From Micromonospora siamensis (GTDB lineage: Bacteria > Actinomycetota > Actinomycetes > Mycobacteriales > Micromonosporaceae), in assembly GCF_900090305.1 (NCBI RefSeq), contig NZ_LT607751.1, positions 434,001 to 498,000 on the forward strand: a stretch of 64,000 nt of DNA, read 5' to 3'. This document shows, in pieces, positions 13,784 to 22,324 of the stretch (the stretch's first letter is position 1; the number at the start of each line of letters is the position of its first letter). A model generated the notes under the pieces. The model did no database searches. It was not told where the DNA came from and was given only the letters and a program-made list of their open reading frames with translations. Both the position numbers and the translations under genes were made by a program.

Positions 13784-15439
13784 ATGCAGGAGCAGCCGCC
13801 CAGTGATCCGCCCCGCCGCGAGTCGGCGGAGAAGCCCCGGCGGAGCCGCTCGCCCCAGGCGACCTTCACGCCGCCGACCACCCCGCCACGGCCGGATACG
13901 GGCCCGGTGAAGCAGCAACCGGACGACGACAGCGCCGCGTCGGGTCGCCCGCCCCGGACCAGGCCAGCGCCCGGTGTCCTCTTCCAGCCGCCCGACCGGC
14001 CGGTCCCGGGTGGCGGCGCCTCGTCCGTAGCCGACGCGACGGCGGACACGAGCGCGTCGACCCCTGCCGGGAACGACCCCGCCCCGGGGACGGCCCGGCG
14101 GGCGGCGGCGCGGCCGGCGACTGCGCAGCCCCGACCCGCCCGCCGGTCCGCGCCGGCTGCCCGGAGGGCGTCCTCGGCCGGGCCGGGCGACGCCGAGCCC
14201 GCGGCCGGGGCGAGTGATCCGGCCCACAGGGTGCCCGATCCGGTCACCGGAACGGCGGCCGGGTCCGGCTCCGCCGAGTCCGCCCCGCCACCGGCCGAGA
14301 CCCCGTCCGGCGCGGGAGCGGAGGTCAGCGAGCTCGTCGAGGACCCGCGGCCAGCGGCCCCTGCGCCGACGCCGCGGGTGCGCAAGGCGGCGACGAAGAA
14401 GGCCGGGTCGCCTGCGGCACCGGCGAAGAGGACCGCACCGACGGCCCGAGGAGAGTCGCCGACGAAGAGGGCTGCGCGAACGGCCGGCGGCGAAACGCCG
14501 ACGAAGGGCGGGCCAGCGGCCGGGACAGAGACACCGGCGAAAAAGGCCACGCCGGCCGTCGGAGAAGACATGCCCGGTAGGAAGGCCACGCCTGCGGCCG
14601 GAAAGATCACGCCGGCCAGGAAGGCCGGCACCGCGAGCAGGGGCGTCGCGCCGACGAAGACCCCGGCGCAGCGGAAGACCGCTCCGGCGGCGCCACCGGA
14701 GAAGCTGCCGACAGCGCCGCGGCCCGAGCGGTCAGCGGCCGCGCTCACCAGTCGCCACCGGCCCGGGACGGAGGTGCCGGTGGCGGACGGCTCGGTGGCG
14801 TCGGGGCGTACCCGGGAATGGGAGCTGGCGACGCTCACCGGGCGGCTGCGCGACCACCCCGGTTTCGCGCCGGAACTGCTGGCCCTGGCCGCCGTGGAGG
14901 CGCTCGGGCCGCGGGCCCGGGACTGGACGCAACGGCTGCGGGACGCGTACCCGCAGGCGGATCCGGACGCCCTGGCCCGGTTGGCCAGCCGGCGGTTCGT
15001 CCGGGCCGCCGGGCTGGGTGGCGCGGGCGCCGCGGTGGCCGGGCTGTTCGCGCCGGTGGCCGAGCTGGCGGCGGTGCTCTGGGCCCAGGCCAACCTGGTG
15101 CTGCACCTGGCCGCGACGTACGGTCGGGACCCGCTCGACCCGGAGCGCGCGGTCGAACTGCTGGTGCTCACCCAGGTGCACCCGGACGCGGCGAGCGCCC
15201 GTGCGGCGCTGGACGCCGCCCGGGCCGCCGACGGGCCCGGGGAACGGTCGTGGCCGTGGGTGGCCGAGGCGGCGTGGCGGCTGGCCCTCCCGCTGGCCGC
15301 GCAGGCCGGCGGCTGGCTGGGGCTGCGGCTCGCCTCACGGCTGCTGCCCGGGGCGGCGGTGCTCGCCGCCGCCACCGGCGACGCGGCCGCGGCCGAACGG
15401 TTGGCCGCCCGGGCGATCGGCGCCTACCGACCCCGTTGA
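13784..15439 (+). CDS. EcsC-like protein with long Pro/Ala/Lys-rich N-terminal region
   Basis: A 551-aa protein in two parts. Residues 1-330 are low-complexity and disordered, rich in P, A, T and K. From about 200 to 310 there are degenerate units of about 13 residues such as TPAKKATPAVGE and MPGRKATPAAGK, resembling histone-H1-like tails. The C-terminal 200 residues form a hydrophobic helical domain resembling the EcsC family (LASRRFVRAAGLGGAGAAVA, LAATYGRDPLDPERAVELL). ATG at 13784 is used; the frame is open further upstream but overlaps the tRNA-Ser. The role is unknown, possibly at the membrane with nucleic-acid contact (speculation). Confidence 0.7.
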   Translation: MQEQPPSDPPRRESAEKPRRSRSPQATFTPPTTPPRPDTGPVKQQPDDDSAASGRPPRTRPAPGVLFQPPDRPVPGGGASSVADATADTSASTPAGNDPAPGTARRAAARPATAQPRPARRSAPAARRASSAGPGDAEPAAGASDPAHRVPDPVTGTAAGSGSAESAPPPAETPSGAGAEVSELVEDPRPAAPAPTPRVRKAATKKAGSPAAPAKRTAPTARGESPTKRAARTAGGETPTKGGPAAGTETPAKKATPAVGEDMPGRKATPAAGKITPARKAGTASRGVAPTKTPAQRKTAPAAPPEKLPTAPRPERSAAALTSRHRPGTEVPVADGSVASGRTREWELATLTGRLRDHPGFAPELLALAAVEALGPRARDWTQRLRDAYPQADPDALARLASRRFVRAAGLGGAGAAVAGLFAPVAELAAVLWAQANLVLHLAATYGRDPLDPERAVELLVLTQVHPDAASARAALDAARAADGPGERSWPWVAEAAWRLALPLAAQAGGWLGLRLASRLLPGAAVLAAATGDAAAAERLAARAIGAYRPR

Positions 15440-15473
15440 CCGTCCGGTCCTGCGCCGCTCCGGGAGCGGCGGG

Positions 15474-16250
15474 TCAGAGCCAGCTGAACCATTCGCGGGG
15501 CAGCAGGGCGTAGCCGACGAAGGCGACCACGTCGAGCAGGGTGTGCGCGACGATCAGTGGCGCCACCCGCCGGGTGCGCAGGTAGAACAGGCTGAACACC
15601 ACACCCATCACGGCGTTGCCGACGAAGGCGCCGAAGCCCTGGTAGAGGTGGTAGGAGCCGCGCAGCAGGGCGCTGGTGGCGACCACCGCGCCGAGCCGCC
15701 AGGAGAGCTGGCGCAGCCGGGTGACCAGGTAGCCGACCACGATCACCTCTTCCAGCACGGCGTTCTGCACGGCGGCGATGATCAGCACCGGGACCGCCCA
15801 CCACAGGTGGGGCAGGCCGGCCGGCACGAGGGTGGCGTTGATCCCGAGGTGCGCCGCCACCCAGAACAGGGCGAGGCCGGGCAGGCCGATCAGCGCGGCC
15901 AGGCCGGCGCCCCGGGCGAGGTCGGAGCCGGGCCGCCGCAGGTCGACGCCGAGCGTCCGGGCCGGGTCGCCGGGGCTGCGGGCGAGCAGGTGTACGGCGA
16001 GCAGCACCGGCAGCAGCGCGAAGACGATCCCGAGCAGTTGGTACGTCAGGTCCAGCCAGGGCCGGGCCGACTGGGAGGTGTTCAGCGAGGCGGTCTGCTT
16101 GGAGAGCGGCCCGTCGGCGGTCAGCTTCGCGATGATCGACACCAGGGCGTAGACCGCGGACTGCCCGAGGGATAGCCCGAGTACCAGCAGGGTCTCGGTG
16201 CGGAGGGTGCGGCGGGACACCGCCGGCCGGGTGAGCTCGTCGACCGTCAC
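15474..16250 (-). CDS. CPBP-family intramembrane metalloprotease homologue
   Basis: A 258-aa protein with about eight membrane segments. The CPBP (Abi/CAAX-protease-like) signature starts at LEEVIVVGYL, which keeps EE but lacks the Arg of EExxxR. It continues with SYHLYQGFGAFVGN and the C-terminal HTLLDVVAFVG, carrying the metal-binding His residues. The GTG at 16250 was chosen; a GTG at 16259 is possible. It diverges from the flavohaemoglobin-like gene. Family roles include prenyl-protein processing and bacteriocin self-immunity. Confidence 0.82.
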   Translation of the reverse strand: MTVDELTRPAVSRRTLRTETLLVLGLSLGQSAVYALVSIIAKLTADGPLSKQTASLNTSQSARPWLDLTYQLLGIVFALLPVLLAVHLLARSPGDPARTLGVDLRRPGSDLARGAGLAALIGLPGLALFWVAAHLGINATLVPAGLPHLWWAVPVLIIAAVQNAVLEEVIVVGYLVTRLRQLSWRLGAVVATSALLRGSYHLYQGFGAFVGNAVMGVVFSLFYLRTRRVAPLIVAHTLLDVVAFVGYALLPREWFSWL

Positions 16251-16309
16251 GCCGACCACTCTGCCCCACCTGATGGCCCGCCGACACGGGCCGATCCGAC
16301 GATGTGCGG

Positions 16310-16332
16310 CGGTCGCACAGTCTGTGCGACCG
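16310..16332. promoter_or_regulatory. Perfect 11-bp palindrome upstream of the flavohaemoglobin-like gene
   Basis: The arms CGGTCGCACAG and CTGTGCGACCG are separated by one T. It lies 66 bp upstream of GTG 16398 and 60 bp upstream of the divergent CPBP gene. It looks like a dimeric repressor operator rather than a terminator, since both genes start away from it. Confidence 0.65.
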
Positions 16333-16397
16333 GTGTGCACGCTCCGTGGACATTCTATGGGGGCCCCGAACCGCAGTCCCCGAAGGAGCGCACCCCC

Positions 16398-17516
16398 GTG
16401 GAGAACTTCGCACGGCTGCTGAAGGAGAGCTGGGCCCTGGTGGAGGAGGACCGGGAACGGCTCAGTGGTCACTTCTATGCCCGGCTGTTCCTGCTGGACC
16501 CCGCCCTGCGGCAGCTCTTCCCGGTGCAGATGTCCGGCCAGGGCGACCGCATCCTGGAGGCGATCGTCACCGCCACCCAGACGGTGGACGACCCGGAGAG
16601 CTTCGACGAGTACCTGCGGGCGCTGGGCCGGGACCACCGGAAGTACCACGTCGACACGACGCACTACGAGACGATGGGCGTCGCCCTGCTGGATGCGCTG
16701 CGCAGCACCGCGGGCGACGGCTGGAACCTGGAGTACGACCAGGCGTGGCGGGAGGCGTACCAGGCGATCACGGCGAAGATGCTGGCCGGCGCGGACGCCG
16801 ACGAGAACCCGCCGTTCTGGCACGCGGAGGTGCTCACCCACGAGCGGCACGGCGCGGACACGGCGGTGCTGACCGTCCGGGCCCTGCAACATGAGCTGCC
16901 CTGGCGGGCCGGCCAGTACGTCAGCCTGGAGGTGCCCCGGCACCACCCGCGGGTGTGGCGCACCTACTCGGTGGCGAACGCCCCGAACGACGACAACGTG
17001 CTGGAGTTCCACGTCCGTACGCCGGAGGGCGCGGGTTGGGTCTCCGGGGCGCTGGTCCGCCGGACCCGACCCGGTGACCTGCTGCGGCTGGCCGCGCCGA
17101 TGGGCTCGATGACGTTGGACACCGAGTCGACGCGGGACATCCTCTGCGTGGCCGGTGGGGTGGGGCTGGCCCCGGTGAAGGCGCTGGTGGAGGAGCTGAC
17201 CAAGGTCAACCGGACCCGCTGGGTGCACGTCTTCTACGGCGCCCGCCGCCCGGAGGACCTGTACGCCCTGCCTGCGCTGCAGGAGCTGGTGGAGACGTAC
17301 CCGTGGTTGTCGGTGACGCCGGCGTGCAGCGAAGACCCGGACTTCGACGGGGAGCTGGGGGACATCTCCGAGGTGGTGACCCGCTACGGCCCGTGGACGT
17401 CGCACGACTGCTACGTCTCCGGCTCGGCGCGGATGGTCCGGGCGACCCTGCGGGCGCTCGCCGAGGACGAGGTCCCGCCGCAGCACATCCGGTACGACAC
17501 GTTCGGCAACGTGTAG
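16398..17516 (+). CDS. Flavohaemoglobin-like globin-FNR fusion
   Basis: A 372-aa protein: a globin domain (1-135) followed by an FAD- and NAD-binding reductase module. The proximal His is in GRDHRKYHV. The FAD motif is RVWRTYSVANAP at about 190, and the NAD motif CVAGGVGLAPVKALVEEL at about 250. Flavohaemoglobins oxidise nitric oxide to nitrate using NAD(P)H; actinobacterial variants may differ in substrate. GTG at 16398 follows AAGGAG with 9-nt spacing. A 16-bp hairpin terminator follows. Confidence 0.88.
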   Translation: MENFARLLKESWALVEEDRERLSGHFYARLFLLDPALRQLFPVQMSGQGDRILEAIVTATQTVDDPESFDEYLRALGRDHRKYHVDTTHYETMGVALLDALRSTAGDGWNLEYDQAWREAYQAITAKMLAGADADENPPFWHAEVLTHERHGADTAVLTVRALQHELPWRAGQYVSLEVPRHHPRVWRTYSVANAPNDDNVLEFHVRTPEGAGWVSGALVRRTRPGDLLRLAAPMGSMTLDTESTRDILCVAGGVGLAPVKALVEELTKVNRTRWVHVFYGARRPEDLYALPALQELVETYPWLSVTPACSEDPDFDGELGDISEVVTRYGPWTSHDCYVSGSARMVRATLRALAEDEVPPQHIRYDTFGNV

Positions 17517-17533
17517 CGACTTTCCTCCCCCCA

Positions 17534-17575
17534 ACCGGGCCGCGTGCCCCCGCCCCCTGGGGCACGCGGCCCGGT
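17534..17575. terminator. Long perfect bidirectional terminator
   Basis: Arms CCGGGCCGCGTGCCCC (17535-17550) and GGGGCACGCGGCCCGG (17559-17574) form a perfect 16-bp stem, plus an A-T pair at the base, around an 8-nt loop. It separates the convergent flavohaemoglobin-like and deformylase genes. Confidence 0.85.
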
Positions 17576-17576
17576 C

Positions 17577-17630
17577 CCCCGCTCCGGTGTGCGGTCCGGG
17601 CCGGCAACCGGCCCGCGCGCCGGAGCGGGG
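17577..17630. terminator. Second tandem hairpin
   Basis: CCCCGCTCCGG pairs with CCGGAGCGGGG, and an inner hairpin CGGGCCGG/CCGGCCCG sits within. Together with the preceding stem it makes a double terminator. Confidence 0.65.
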
Positions 17631-17651
17631 CCCGTCCGGGTCGGCCGCCGG

Positions 17652-19172
17652 TCAGTACCGCCAGGGGCTGCCGGTCTGCCGGTACTCCTCGACCGGCACC
17701 AGGGGCACGCCGGGGGCCATCCGGTCGACGTAGAGCCGCCCCTCCAGGTGGTCGATCTCGTGGGCGACGAGCCGGGCCATTGCGTACTCGAACGAGGTGA
17801 TCACCCGGCTGCCGTCCCACTGGGTGTGTTCCACGTCGATCCGCAGCGGCCGGGGCACCAGGCCGCGGTGGTCGAAGAAGGAGAGGCAGCCCTCGTACTG
17901 CTCGTCGGTTTCCCCGGCCGCGTCGACCACCCGCGGGTTGAGCAGGACGACCGGTTCGGCGCCGCGGTCGGCGGGGCGGACCAGGGCGGCGGCCCAGCCG
18001 ATGCCGAGCTGCGGCGCGGCGATGCCGACGCCCTTGCTGAACGGGTGCAGTTCGTCGAGGCGGGCCAGCATGCCGCCCAGCCGGGCGACCACCTCACGGG
18101 CGGTCCGCTCCTCGCGGGGCAGGTCGAACTGGCGGGCCGGCTGGCGGAGCAGGTCGGCGCCGCGTTGGACGATGCCGATGGCGCGCATCCGGTCGCTGGC
18201 CCGGACATCCCCCGGGCGGTCGGCGGGGTCGTCGGGCGGGCCGCCGCGGAACCGCCACTGGAGGCGGTACCGGGCGTTGAGCGGGGGCTCGTCGGTGCCC
18301 CAGTCGAAGATCGCCCGGTCGCCGTCGTCGTGCCGGGCCACCGGCGTACGCAGTGGTCCCTCCTCGGCGGAGAGGGAGGTCTCCACCCCCCACACCTGTG
18401 GTTCGAGGGTGGCGGGCAGGTCGAGGCGGACCTCCAGCCGGCGGGTGGGCACCCGGACGGCCCGCTGGAACCAGGGGCCCCACTTCTCCCGCCCGACCTG
18501 GTACGCGTACTCGATGGTGGCCCGGTCGCCGGGATAGAGCGGGAACCGGCCGTCGCCGTTCTCGAAGAGCAGCCAGATCTCCTTGAAGGCGTCCCGGTCG
18601 TGCTTGGCCCGCCAGTGCAGCGGTTCCTGTTCGCCGTCGTCCTCCCGGTAGGCCCGTAGGCGCAGCTCGGCGAAGCTGAGCGGGTGTTCCCGGTGGTGCC
18701 GGTTGGAGCGGCCGGGGTCGTTGGGGTAGCGGTCGACGGCGACCCGGACGAGGTAGCGGGTGACCGGTTCGGTGCCGGCGTTGTAGAGCTCCCGGCGGAT
18801 GACGCAGTGGTAGGCGTCGTCGGCGTAGCGGAGCCGGGCCTGTTCCCGTTCGACGATGAGCCCGGTGCCGGGGGGCATCCACTGGCCGGGGGGCGGGGGC
18901 TCGCGGTGCGGTGCGGCGGATCGGGCGTGCCGGATTTCGTCGTACTCCCGGAAGCGCTGCCAGATCGCGCCGCTGGCCTCCAGGACGGCCTCGGCCCGGC
19001 GGGCGAAGTCCTCGGTGGGGCGGTGCCGGCGCCCTTCGACGTGGCTGACGTAGGAGGGGTCGAAGCCCATCAGGGTGGCGAGCTGCTTCTTGGACAGGCC
19101 ACGGCCGGTGCGGTGCCGGGCGAGTTCCGCCGCGAACGAGTCGGCTGCCCGTTCGATGGGGGAGGTCGTCAT
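17652..19172 (-). CDS. XRE HTH - unknown middle domain - peptide deformylase fusion
   Basis: A 506-aa three-part protein. Residues 12-70 are an XRE HTH (GLSKKQLATLMGFDPSYVSHVEG). Residues 100-330 are a beta-rich domain I do not recognise. Residues 340-500 are a peptide deformylase with all three motifs: GVGIAAPQLG, EGCLS and HEIDHLEG, so the metal ligands Cys, His and His and the catalytic Glu are intact. Normal deformylases are 150-220 aa and stand alone. The function could be regulated deformylation or a ligand-sensing repressor with a co-opted enzyme fold. GAGGAAGCT precedes the ATG at 19172. Confidence 0.85.
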   Translation of the reverse strand: MTTSPIERAADSFAAELARHRTGRGLSKKQLATLMGFDPSYVSHVEGRRHRPTEDFARRAEAVLEASGAIWQRFREYDEIRHARSAAPHREPPPPGQWMPPGTGLIVEREQARLRYADDAYHCVIRRELYNAGTEPVTRYLVRVAVDRYPNDPGRSNRHHREHPLSFAELRLRAYREDDGEQEPLHWRAKHDRDAFKEIWLLFENGDGRFPLYPGDRATIEYAYQVGREKWGPWFQRAVRVPTRRLEVRLDLPATLEPQVWGVETSLSAEEGPLRTPVARHDDGDRAIFDWGTDEPPLNARYRLQWRFRGGPPDDPADRPGDVRASDRMRAIGIVQRGADLLRQPARQFDLPREERTAREVVARLGGMLARLDELHPFSKGVGIAAPQLGIGWAAALVRPADRGAEPVVLLNPRVVDAAGETDEQYEGCLSFFDHRGLVPRPLRIDVEHTQWDGSRVITSFEYAMARLVAHEIDHLEGRLYVDRMAPGVPLVPVEEYRQTGSPWRY

Positions 19173-19254
19173 AGCTTCCTCGTGGCCGGGAAGTACCAGG
19201 TTTCACGTTCCGTGGCCGGACGGGTACCGGACTGGCATCATGTCGACAGGAGCC

Positions 19255-19283
19255 TTGACAATTTAGGTAGATCTTTCGATGCT
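19255..19283 (+). promoter_or_regulatory. Possible sigma-A-like promoter
   Basis: TTGACA at 19255-19260 is 17 bp from GATGCT (19278-19283). It reads toward fhuF, about 185 bp upstream of its start. A self-complementary GCGATCGATCGC follows at 19290-19301. Confidence 0.4.
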
Positions 19284-19415
19284 TTCGCCGCGATCGATCG
19301 CGCCGCAGGTCGGCACCGTTTTCACCCGTCGCCGCCGGGTAGTACGAGCCTTGGGGGAGTGACCCGGACCTCCCCGGATCGACCCCGCCGCATCTTCCCC
19401 CGCACCCCCGAGTGT

Positions 19416-19434
19416 GGTTAGGCTAGCCTTATCT
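19416..19434 (+). promoter_or_regulatory. IdeR/DmdR-type iron box upstream of fhuF
   Basis: The stretch TTAGGCTAGCCTTA (19418-19431) contains a perfect palindrome AGGCTAGCCT and fits the actinobacterial iron-box pattern TTAGGTTAGSCTAACCTAA. It lies 35-50 bp upstream of GTG 19469, where iron-loaded DmdR/IdeR would block transcription. Confidence 0.75.
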
Positions 19435-19468
19435 GTACGAGCGGGAACTGGGACAAGGGGACGGTCAG

Positions 19469-20260
19469 GTGACAGCGGTGATGCCCGGGTGCGACACGCT
19501 CGCCCCGCTCGCCCCGGTGACCGCCACCCTGCGCGCCATGTTCGGCACCGACGACCTGCCCGGGCTGGCTCCCGGCCTGGTGGTCGCCGACGAGTTCGGC
19601 TGGTCCCCGGCGAGCACCCTGGTCGACGGCAGCCGGCTGCCGGAGCTGCTGCACGCGGCCACCCTGCGCTGGGGCGGCACCCCGCACGCCTGCGCCGCAC
19701 TGGCCTGGAAGGCCTACAGCTACTGGGCGGCACTGCCGGCCGTGCTGGGTTGGGCCGCCGCCCGCCGGGTGCCGCTGCTCGACCCGGCCGACGTGCTTAT
19801 CCACTTCGAGGACCACCGGCCGCTGGTCACCCTGGGCCTGCGCCGGTCCACCCCGGTCGCGGTGCTGCCCACCGACCCGCTGGCGCTGTCCGGCCGACCC
19901 AAGGTGCGGGTGGTGGCCGACGAGGCCGCCCTGCTCGCGGTGCTCCGCGCCTCGCTGCTCGACGCGCACCTCGCCCCGCTGATCACGGCGATCCAGGCGG
20001 AGGTCCGGATCGGCACGCGCACCCTCCTCGGCTCGGTGGCCTCCGGCGTCGCGCAGGCCGTGCTGCGGGCCACCGACGCGCTGCCGGGCTCGGCGACCGC
20101 GAGCGTCGACACCCTGCTCGGCGCCCTCGACCTGGCCGACCTGGTCGAGCTGGTCCCCGGCCCCGGTGGCCGGCCCACCGTCCAGCGCCGCACCTGCTGC
20201 CTGGCCTTCACCCTGCCCCGGCCGAAGATCTGCCAGGGCTGCTGCGTCCGTCCGGCCTGA
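19469..20260 (+). CDS. FhuF-like ferric-siderophore reductase
   Basis: A 263-aa protein whose C-terminus has the FhuF [2Fe-2S] ligand pattern CC-x10-C-x2-C: RRTCCLAFTLPRPKICQGCC. FhuF-type proteins reduce iron(III) in siderophores taken into the cytoplasm. The iron box just upstream supports this role. GTG at 19469 follows AAGGGG. No siderophore transport or synthesis genes are in the window. It converges on the next gene with a 27-bp gap. Confidence 0.88.
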   Translation: MTAVMPGCDTLAPLAPVTATLRAMFGTDDLPGLAPGLVVADEFGWSPASTLVDGSRLPELLHAATLRWGGTPHACAALAWKAYSYWAALPAVLGWAAARRVPLLDPADVLIHFEDHRPLVTLGLRRSTPVAVLPTDPLALSGRPKVRVVADEAALLAVLRASLLDAHLAPLITAIQAEVRIGTRTLLGSVASGVAQAVLRATDALPGSATASVDTLLGALDLADLVELVPGPGGRPTVQRRTCCLAFTLPRPKICQGCCVRPA

Positions 20261-20287
20261 CCCCCGGCGTCCGCCGCGAGCGGCGCC

Positions 20288-22105
20288 TCAGCCAACCAGC
20301 GGCCGCACGTCCCACACCCACACCCCACCGGTGTACGTCGGCGTCACGCCGGTCAGCGCGGTCATCCCCCGCCGAAGCGCGTCGGCGTGCGGGTGCGGCC
20401 CGAGGATCACCACCCCGGCGCGCCAGTACCGCAGGTCCTCGACGGCGGCGAGCCGGTCCGCCGGGGTGATCGGCGGGATCTCGCCGGTGTTGCGGATGGT
20501 GACGAAGAAGGTGCTGGTACGCCGGGGCGGGGCGCCGAACAGCGCGATCCTGCCCTCCGGGGCGTGCGGCCGGGTGTCCGGGCCCAGGAAGTAGCCCCGG
20601 GCGAGCGGCAGGTCCAGCCCGGTCCGCGCGGACCAGCGCAGCGGCTCGGCGTAGACGTTGTCCGGCAGCGGTAGGGTGACCACGCTGCGCCCGCCGGCGG
20701 TGTACGCCCGCCAGGCGCCGGAGGTGACGAACCCGGGCACGGGATCCAGCCGGACCGCCGGCAGCGGGGTGGGCAGGATCGGCAGCAGCGCCATGGCCAG
20801 CACGGTGCCGGTGACGAAGCGGATGCCCGGCCGGGCCGCCGGGTGCCGGCCGGCGAGCCGGCGGACCCGCTCGGCCGCCAGTGCGAGCAGCACCCCGACG
20901 ATCGGGGTGAGCGCCAGCGACCACCGGGTCGGCACCACCGAGTGCAGGACCGGCAGCCCCTCCAGCAGCGCCCACGGGGCGGGCACCCCGGTGTCCCGCC
21001 CGTTGAACCGGACCTCCCGGCCGAGGGAGAGCAGCGCGAAGAGGGCGCCGAGCACCGCCAGCGCGCGGACCACGACGTCCCGGCGCAGCCACCAGACCAG
21101 GGCGGCCACCAGGACCACAAGCGGCCAGCCGAGGAAGGCGTTCTCCTCGGTCGGGTTCTTCGCCAGCCGGGCCGCGTCCCGCGGGTCGCCGGCGACCGAC
21201 TCACCGGACCAGGCCAGGAAGGACGCCAGGTCGGTGCGGTAGCCGCGGATCAGCCGGGACAGCCCCTGGTACGCGCCGGCGCCGAAGAACTGCACGTACA
21301 GCGGGTACGCCAGCAGTACGGCGGAGAGCGCCGCGGCCACCCCCAGGCCGGCGAGGAACGGGCGGGCGACACGGCGCAGCGGTGGACGGCCCAGCGCGAG
21401 GGCGCCGAGCAGCACGCCCAGGCCGATCGCCGTCATCAGCAGGATCTCCAGGTTGAGGAAGGCCTGCCAGACGATCAGCAGCCCGAGCAGCACCCCGTTG
21501 CGCAGCCACCGGCCGGGCTCGGCCAGGCGCAGGGTGCGCCAGGCGATCAGCGGCACCAGGAACTGGGCGACGATGTTCGGGTGGGCGTTGGCGTGCGACA
21601 CCATCGCCGGCGCGAAGGCGCAGAAGCCGGCGCCCAGCCAGGCCGGCGCCCGGGCCCCGACCACCACCCGGGAGAGCACGAAATACCAGGTGACGCCGGT
21701 GGCGATCAGCGCACCGGTGAGAAACAGCAGAAAGGTGACGTGCGGGCCGAAGAGCAGGGTCACCGGTGCCATCGGCAGCGAAATGGACAATACCGAGGTA
21801 TTTGCCATGAGATTGACGCCGTCGGGCACATTCATCCGGTCACTGGCGAACGGATATGCGAAATGCGTGACGACCCGCGCACCGTGCGCCATCATCCATT
21901 CGAACTGCGACTGATCCGCCGGGTTCGCCCGTACGCCGGCCGCCGGATCCGCCCAGAACCGGGCGGTCACCCAGAAGGCGAGCAGCGCGAAGCTGGCGAC
22001 GGCGGCGGCGTCGATCCAGCGGGCACCGGCGGGCGGGAGCCGGCGACCGCCCGCCGGGCCGGCCTCCGAATCGGGCGCCGGCCGGTCCGATTCAGCAGCA
22101 GTCAT
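20288..22105 (-). CDS. Multi-pass membrane protein, GT-C glycosyltransferase-like
   Basis: A 605-aa integral membrane protein with about a dozen hydrophobic segments. An extracytoplasmic loop after helix 1 contains ADQSQFEWMMAHGARVVTH, and the C-terminal 150 residues form a soluble domain. This layout resembles GT-C transferases that use polyprenyl-phosphate sugars, but no family signature is certain. ATG at 22105. It diverges from a methyltransferase gene and may act on a cell-envelope glycan or lipid. Confidence 0.6.
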   Translation of the reverse strand: MTAAESDRPAPDSEAGPAGGRRLPPAGARWIDAAAVASFALLAFWVTARFWADPAAGVRANPADQSQFEWMMAHGARVVTHFAYPFASDRMNVPDGVNLMANTSVLSISLPMAPVTLLFGPHVTFLLFLTGALIATGVTWYFVLSRVVVGARAPAWLGAGFCAFAPAMVSHANAHPNIVAQFLVPLIAWRTLRLAEPGRWLRNGVLLGLLIVWQAFLNLEILLMTAIGLGVLLGALALGRPPLRRVARPFLAGLGVAAALSAVLLAYPLYVQFFGAGAYQGLSRLIRGYRTDLASFLAWSGESVAGDPRDAARLAKNPTEENAFLGWPLVVLVAALVWWLRRDVVVRALAVLGALFALLSLGREVRFNGRDTGVPAPWALLEGLPVLHSVVPTRWSLALTPIVGVLLALAAERVRRLAGRHPAARPGIRFVTGTVLAMALLPILPTPLPAVRLDPVPGFVTSGAWRAYTAGGRSVVTLPLPDNVYAEPLRWSARTGLDLPLARGYFLGPDTRPHAPEGRIALFGAPPRRTSTFFVTIRNTGEIPPITPADRLAAVEDLRYWRAGVVILGPHPHADALRRGMTALTGVTPTYTGGVWVWDVRPLVG

Positions 22106-22171
22106 GACAATTCAGAGCGTAGTCAGGATATGACCAGACCGTGACTTGTTTCGGCCTTCTGGCTTTCTGGG

Positions 22172-22177
22172 TACTAT
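22172..22177 (+). promoter_or_regulatory. -10 box TACTAT upstream of the methyltransferase
   Basis: TACTAT lies in an AT-richer stretch of the 219-bp gap between divergent genes. The -35 is poor (TTGTTT about 20 bp upstream). The transcript leader would be about 140 nt. Confidence 0.35.
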
Positions 22178-22324
22178 CTGCCGGGTTCGCTGACCGCCGA
22201 TCTCGTGCCGCCCCTCCGGGACCACAAGTCCGGTCCCGACCGCCCCGATTTTGCTGCCGTGCCGGTAGCTGGTTCACTCATTCGGTCCAGGCGCGGGTCG
22301 AGTCATACCGTGAGGAATCGACGC

